Below, piece by piece: positions 7,826 to 8,918 of a DNA stretch of 8,918 nt. Under the pieces are notes generated by a model, which had not been told where the DNA came from, searched no databases, and was given only the letters and a program-made list of their open reading frames with translations. A program made the position numbers and the translations under genes. The stretch lies in the NCBI GenBank assembly GCA_001871075.1, contig MNUP01000094.1:1-8918 (forward strand), given 5' to 3'. Source of the stretch: Candidatus Desantisbacteria bacterium CG1_02_49_89 (GTDB taxonomy: Bacteria; Desantisbacteria; UBA1551). Every line of letters begins with the position of its first letter. The first letter of the stretch is position 1.

Positions 7826-7860
7826 CCTTCTTGTTCTGATTTTACATCAGAGCAGGGGGG
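7826..7860 (+). terminator. Long hairpin downstream of the porV-like gene, possible terminator or mRNA 3' end
   Basis: A 15-bp uninterrupted stem joins 7826-7840 to 7846-7860 around the loop TTTAC, with four G-U pairs when read as + strand RNA. It starts 16 bases after the stop codon. No U-tract follows, so classical Rho-independent termination is doubtful; it may protect the 3' end of the transcript or be part of a repeat element. Position and strength argue for an RNA-level role. Confidence 0.5.
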
Positions 7861-7862
7861 CC

Positions 7863-7885
7863 GAATTTCGCTCATTGCGAAATTC
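7863..7885. repeat. Perfect 9-bp inverted repeat
   Basis: GAATTTCGC (7863-7871) and GCGAAATTC (7877-7885) are perfect reverse complements around TCATT. It sits two bases after the preceding hairpin, giving two stacked stem-loops after the porV-like gene. Confidence 0.8.
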
Positions 7886-7905
7886 TAACGCAGCCGAGTG
7901 AATGT

Positions 7906-8040
7906 CAGGCGGAATCCGGCCTGCTTTCCGGGGCTCTCACCAACTCGAGTCCGTTGGCAAGCTTGTGTTCGTTATTCCTCACACGCCAACCATCTTGCAG
8001 GCGTCGCTAAACCGTTCCGATTTATTCATCGGGATAGCGA
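7906..8040. repeat. Run of four more hairpins, probable palindromic repeat element
   Basis: Inverted repeats follow one another: CAGGC/GCCTG (7906-7923), CCAAC/GTTGG (7940-7957), ACGCC/GGCGT (7983-8004), and a nested TCGCTA/TAGCGA enclosing CCGAT/ATCGG (8004-8040). With the two stems before it, the whole of 7826-8040 is hairpin-rich. There is no transposase and I do not recognise an RNA family. A frame is open from 7889 to the TAA at 8093-8095, but before 8042 its translation is low-complexity basic sequence with no family resemblance. Most likely a non-autonomous palindromic repeat or a structured RNA. Confidence 0.45.
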
Positions 8041-8041
8041 T

Positions 8042-8095
8042 CCTTATGGCGATTTAGGGTATACCCACCGCATATCGAAGCTTACAAAGTTTTAA
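8042..8095 (+). pseudogene. Relic of the 3' end of a second porV-like gene
   Basis: The 17 codons before TAA read PYGDLGYTHRISKLTKF, against PYGDLGYTHRVSLLAKF at the end of the intact gene (codons 296-312, from base 7756): 14 of 17 residues match. Of those 14, only three use the same codon; the other eleven differ at synonymous positions. The fragment therefore comes from a paralogue that diverged under protein-level selection, not from a recent local duplication. Nothing upstream of 8042 looks like the rest of the barrel. Its body was deleted or replaced by the hairpin-rich segment. Confidence 0.75.
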
Positions 8096-8184
8096 CCTGC
8101 AGCCCGCCTGAGATATAAACTATAACAGCCCAAAATCCTGTTTCTGGGTATCCCAAGTATTTGCTAAGGTCCCAAATCAGTAAA
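8096..8184. other. Non-coding spacer with no clear feature
   Basis: Between the relic and the terminator I see no ORF, RNA gene or convincing promoter. One weak stem is possible (CCCAAAA with TTTCTGGG, around 8131-8150). Confidence 0.5.
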
Positions 8185-8219
8185 AGAAGCCGTCCGTCAA
8201 GACGGCTTTTGATTTTATT
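8185..8219 (+). terminator. Rho-independent terminator before murJ
   Basis: AAGCCGTC (8187-8194) pairs with GACGGCTT (8201-8208) around CGTCAA. The stem can be lengthened by a G-U and an A-U pair, and a T-rich tail (TTTTGATTTTATTT) follows. It ends transcription coming from the porV-like side, or from the lost paralogue, and separates it from murJ. Confidence 0.85.
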
Positions 8220-8247
8220 TGCAATTTTAGGCGAATTATGTTATAAT
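8219..8247 (+). promoter_or_regulatory. Sigma70-type promoter for murJ
   Basis: TTGCAA (8219-8224, four of six matches to TTGACA) and a perfect TATAAT (8242-8247) are separated by exactly 17 bases. TG at 8239-8240 adds an extended -10. Transcription would start near 8254, giving a leader of about 95 nt. The -35 begins in the T-rich tail of the terminator, so the two units are packed tightly. Confidence 0.8.
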
Positions 8248-8249
8248 AA

Positions 8250-8271
8250 AAGCTAATTAATAAAGTAGCTT
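8250..8271. repeat. Short inverted repeat at the start of the murJ leader
   Basis: AAGCTA (8250-8255) and TAGCTT (8266-8271) are reverse complements around a 10-base AT-rich loop, at about the transcription start. A weak stem of uncertain meaning. Confidence 0.35.
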
Positions 8272-8291
8272 AAATAGATTATAGCTGAATA

Positions 8292-8334
8292 GAGATTGCT
8301 TCGCTATCGCTCGCAACGACTTCGTCGGATGACA
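8292..8334. repeat. Palindromic dispersed-type repeat in the murJ leader
   Basis: The segment opens with GAGATTGCTTCG and closes with GGATGACA. TTGC (8296-8299) pairs with GCAA (8313-8316), followed by CGAC-ttc-GTCG (8317-8327). From memory, segments of the form GAGATTGCTTCG...CGCAATGACA are common intergenic repeats in many bacterial genomes; this looks like a variant. Only one copy is in the window, so the repeat nature is inferred. Confidence 0.45.
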
Positions 8335-8340
8335 AGAGGG
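8334..8340 (+). promoter_or_regulatory. Ribosome binding site of murJ
   Basis: AAGAGGG lies seven bases before ATG 8348, a normal spacing. It fixes the start, which also matches the usual N-terminus of the family. Confidence 0.7.
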
Positions 8341-8347
8341 AAATTGT

Positions 8348-8918
8348 ATGGAAGAAAAAGGTCTCGTAAGATCCGCGTCTGAGGCAGGTCTCGGCACACT
8401 GCTGAGCCGCATCCTGGGTTATGTAAGGGACATGGTCATCGCCGCGAAGTTCGGCGCCGGCGCCTGGGCTGACGCGTTCTACGTCGCCTTCCGCATACCC
8501 AACCTTCTGCGCAACCTTCTGGGAGAGGGGACGCTTGGCACGTCATTCATTCCCGTGTTCAGCGAATACATGGTGAAAAAGGAGGAGGATGCCTGGGAAA
8601 TAGCAAAGATAGCGTTTTCCCTGCTTCTCGTGGTCCTTTCCTGCCTTACTCTCCTGGGAATTTTCATCACGCCGTTAATAGTCAGGGTCATAGCGCCCGG
8701 TTTTTCGTCAAGCCCTGAAAAGTTCGCGCTCACGGTAACGCTTACGCGGCTGATGTTCCCGTTCCTGCTTTTTATTTCGCTTGCGGCGCTTGCCACGGCG
8801 CTTTTAAACAGCATGCGTTCTTTTTTCATCCCGGCTTTTGCCCCGGCCATGCTCAGTGCGGGCGAGATATTTTCGGTGCTGGTGATCGTCCCGTTCATGG
8901 GCGGCAGGATAGAGGGGC
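8348..8918 (+). CDS. murJ: MurJ lipid II flippase (3' partial)
   Basis: The first 190 codons of a MOP-superfamily flippase that moves lipid II across the inner membrane for peptidoglycan synthesis; the full protein usually has about 14 membrane segments and about 500 residues. Family hallmarks are plain: SRILGYVRD (20-28), WADAFYVAFRIPNLLR (40-55), GEGTLGTSFIPVFSEY (59-74), then hydrophobic segments near 88-114 and 127-150 and FIPAFAP (about 159-165). Compared with E. coli MurJ, the functionally important R18, R24, D39, R52 and E57 correspond to R21, R27, D42, R55 and E60; E. coli R53 is Asn56 here. It has its own promoter and is probably unrelated in function to the upstream genes. The protein continues beyond the window. 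Confidence 0.95.
   Translation, partial: MEEKGLVRSASEAGLGTLLSRILGYVRDMVIAAKFGAGAWADAFYVAFRIPNLLRNLLGEGTLGTSFIPVFSEYMVKKEEDAWEIAKIAFSLLLVVLSCLTLLGIFITPLIVRVIAPGFSSSPEKFALTVTLTRLMFPFLLFISLAALATALLNSMRSFFIPAFAPAMLSAGEIFSVLVIVPFMGGRIEG

Noticed and set aside
7826-8040. CRISPR array, attC site or tRNA in the hairpin-rich region
   Set aside because: There are no direct repeats with regular spacers, the GTTRRRY/RYYYAAC core pairs do not fit, and no cloverleaf with a T-loop is visible.
7898-8095. A real 65-residue small protein starting at GTG 7898
   Set aside because: Only the last 17 residues resemble a protein family (PorV tail); the rest is read through hairpins, and there is no Shine-Dalgarno. 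Better explained as a relic.
8479-8898. Minus-strand open frame of 139 codons
   Set aside because: Antisense to the unmistakable murJ coding sequence; the translation has no recognisable domain.

Overview
The window reads as part of a chromosome from a Gram-negative (diderm) bacterium with a type IX secretion (T9SS)-like surface display system. It holds the 3' part of a giant secreted multidomain protein, a complete PorV/PorQ-family outer-membrane barrel gene, a structured non-coding stretch, and the 5' part of murJ. All genes are on the + strand. The mix of OmpL47-like repeats, DUF2341 plus lectin-like modules, an NHL propeller, FlgD-like C-terminal domains and PorV/UPF0164 proteins is typical of uncultivated lineages such as Omnitrophota, Firestonebacteria, Goldbacteria or Elusimicrobiota relatives. 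That placement is inference from gene content and cannot be settled here.

Positions 1-6777 are one open frame with its N-terminus outside the window, at least 2258 residues. Read in order it has: the tail of a lectin-like module, OmpL47-like Ig repeats, a ConA/LamG-like domain, more OmpL47-like repeats, a DUF2341 plus lectin-like module, an Ig-like domain, an internal FlgD-like Ig domain, further beta-sandwich modules, a six-bladed NHL beta-propeller and a C-terminal FlgD/T9SS-type sorting domain. The first 186 bases repeat the end of the later DUF2341 module, so the protein carries at least two copies of that module.

After a 93-base gap full of small GGG/CCC hairpins comes the porV-like gene (6871-7809). 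In known T9SS, PorV is the outer-membrane partner that receives cargo with this type of C-terminal domain, so the two genes look like a cargo and its barrel. The porV-like signal peptide is encoded partly by four tandem heptamers (TTACACN), whose copy number would change the reading frame.

Positions 7810-8347 hold no intact gene. A run of six consecutive hairpins (7826-8040) is followed directly by a 17-codon relic (8042-8095) of the 3' end of a second, diverged porV-like gene. Then come a Rho-independent terminator (8185-8219), a strong sigma70-type promoter (8219-8247), and a leader of about 95 nt with a palindromic dispersed-type repeat, leading into murJ (lipid II flippase), which runs off the window end.
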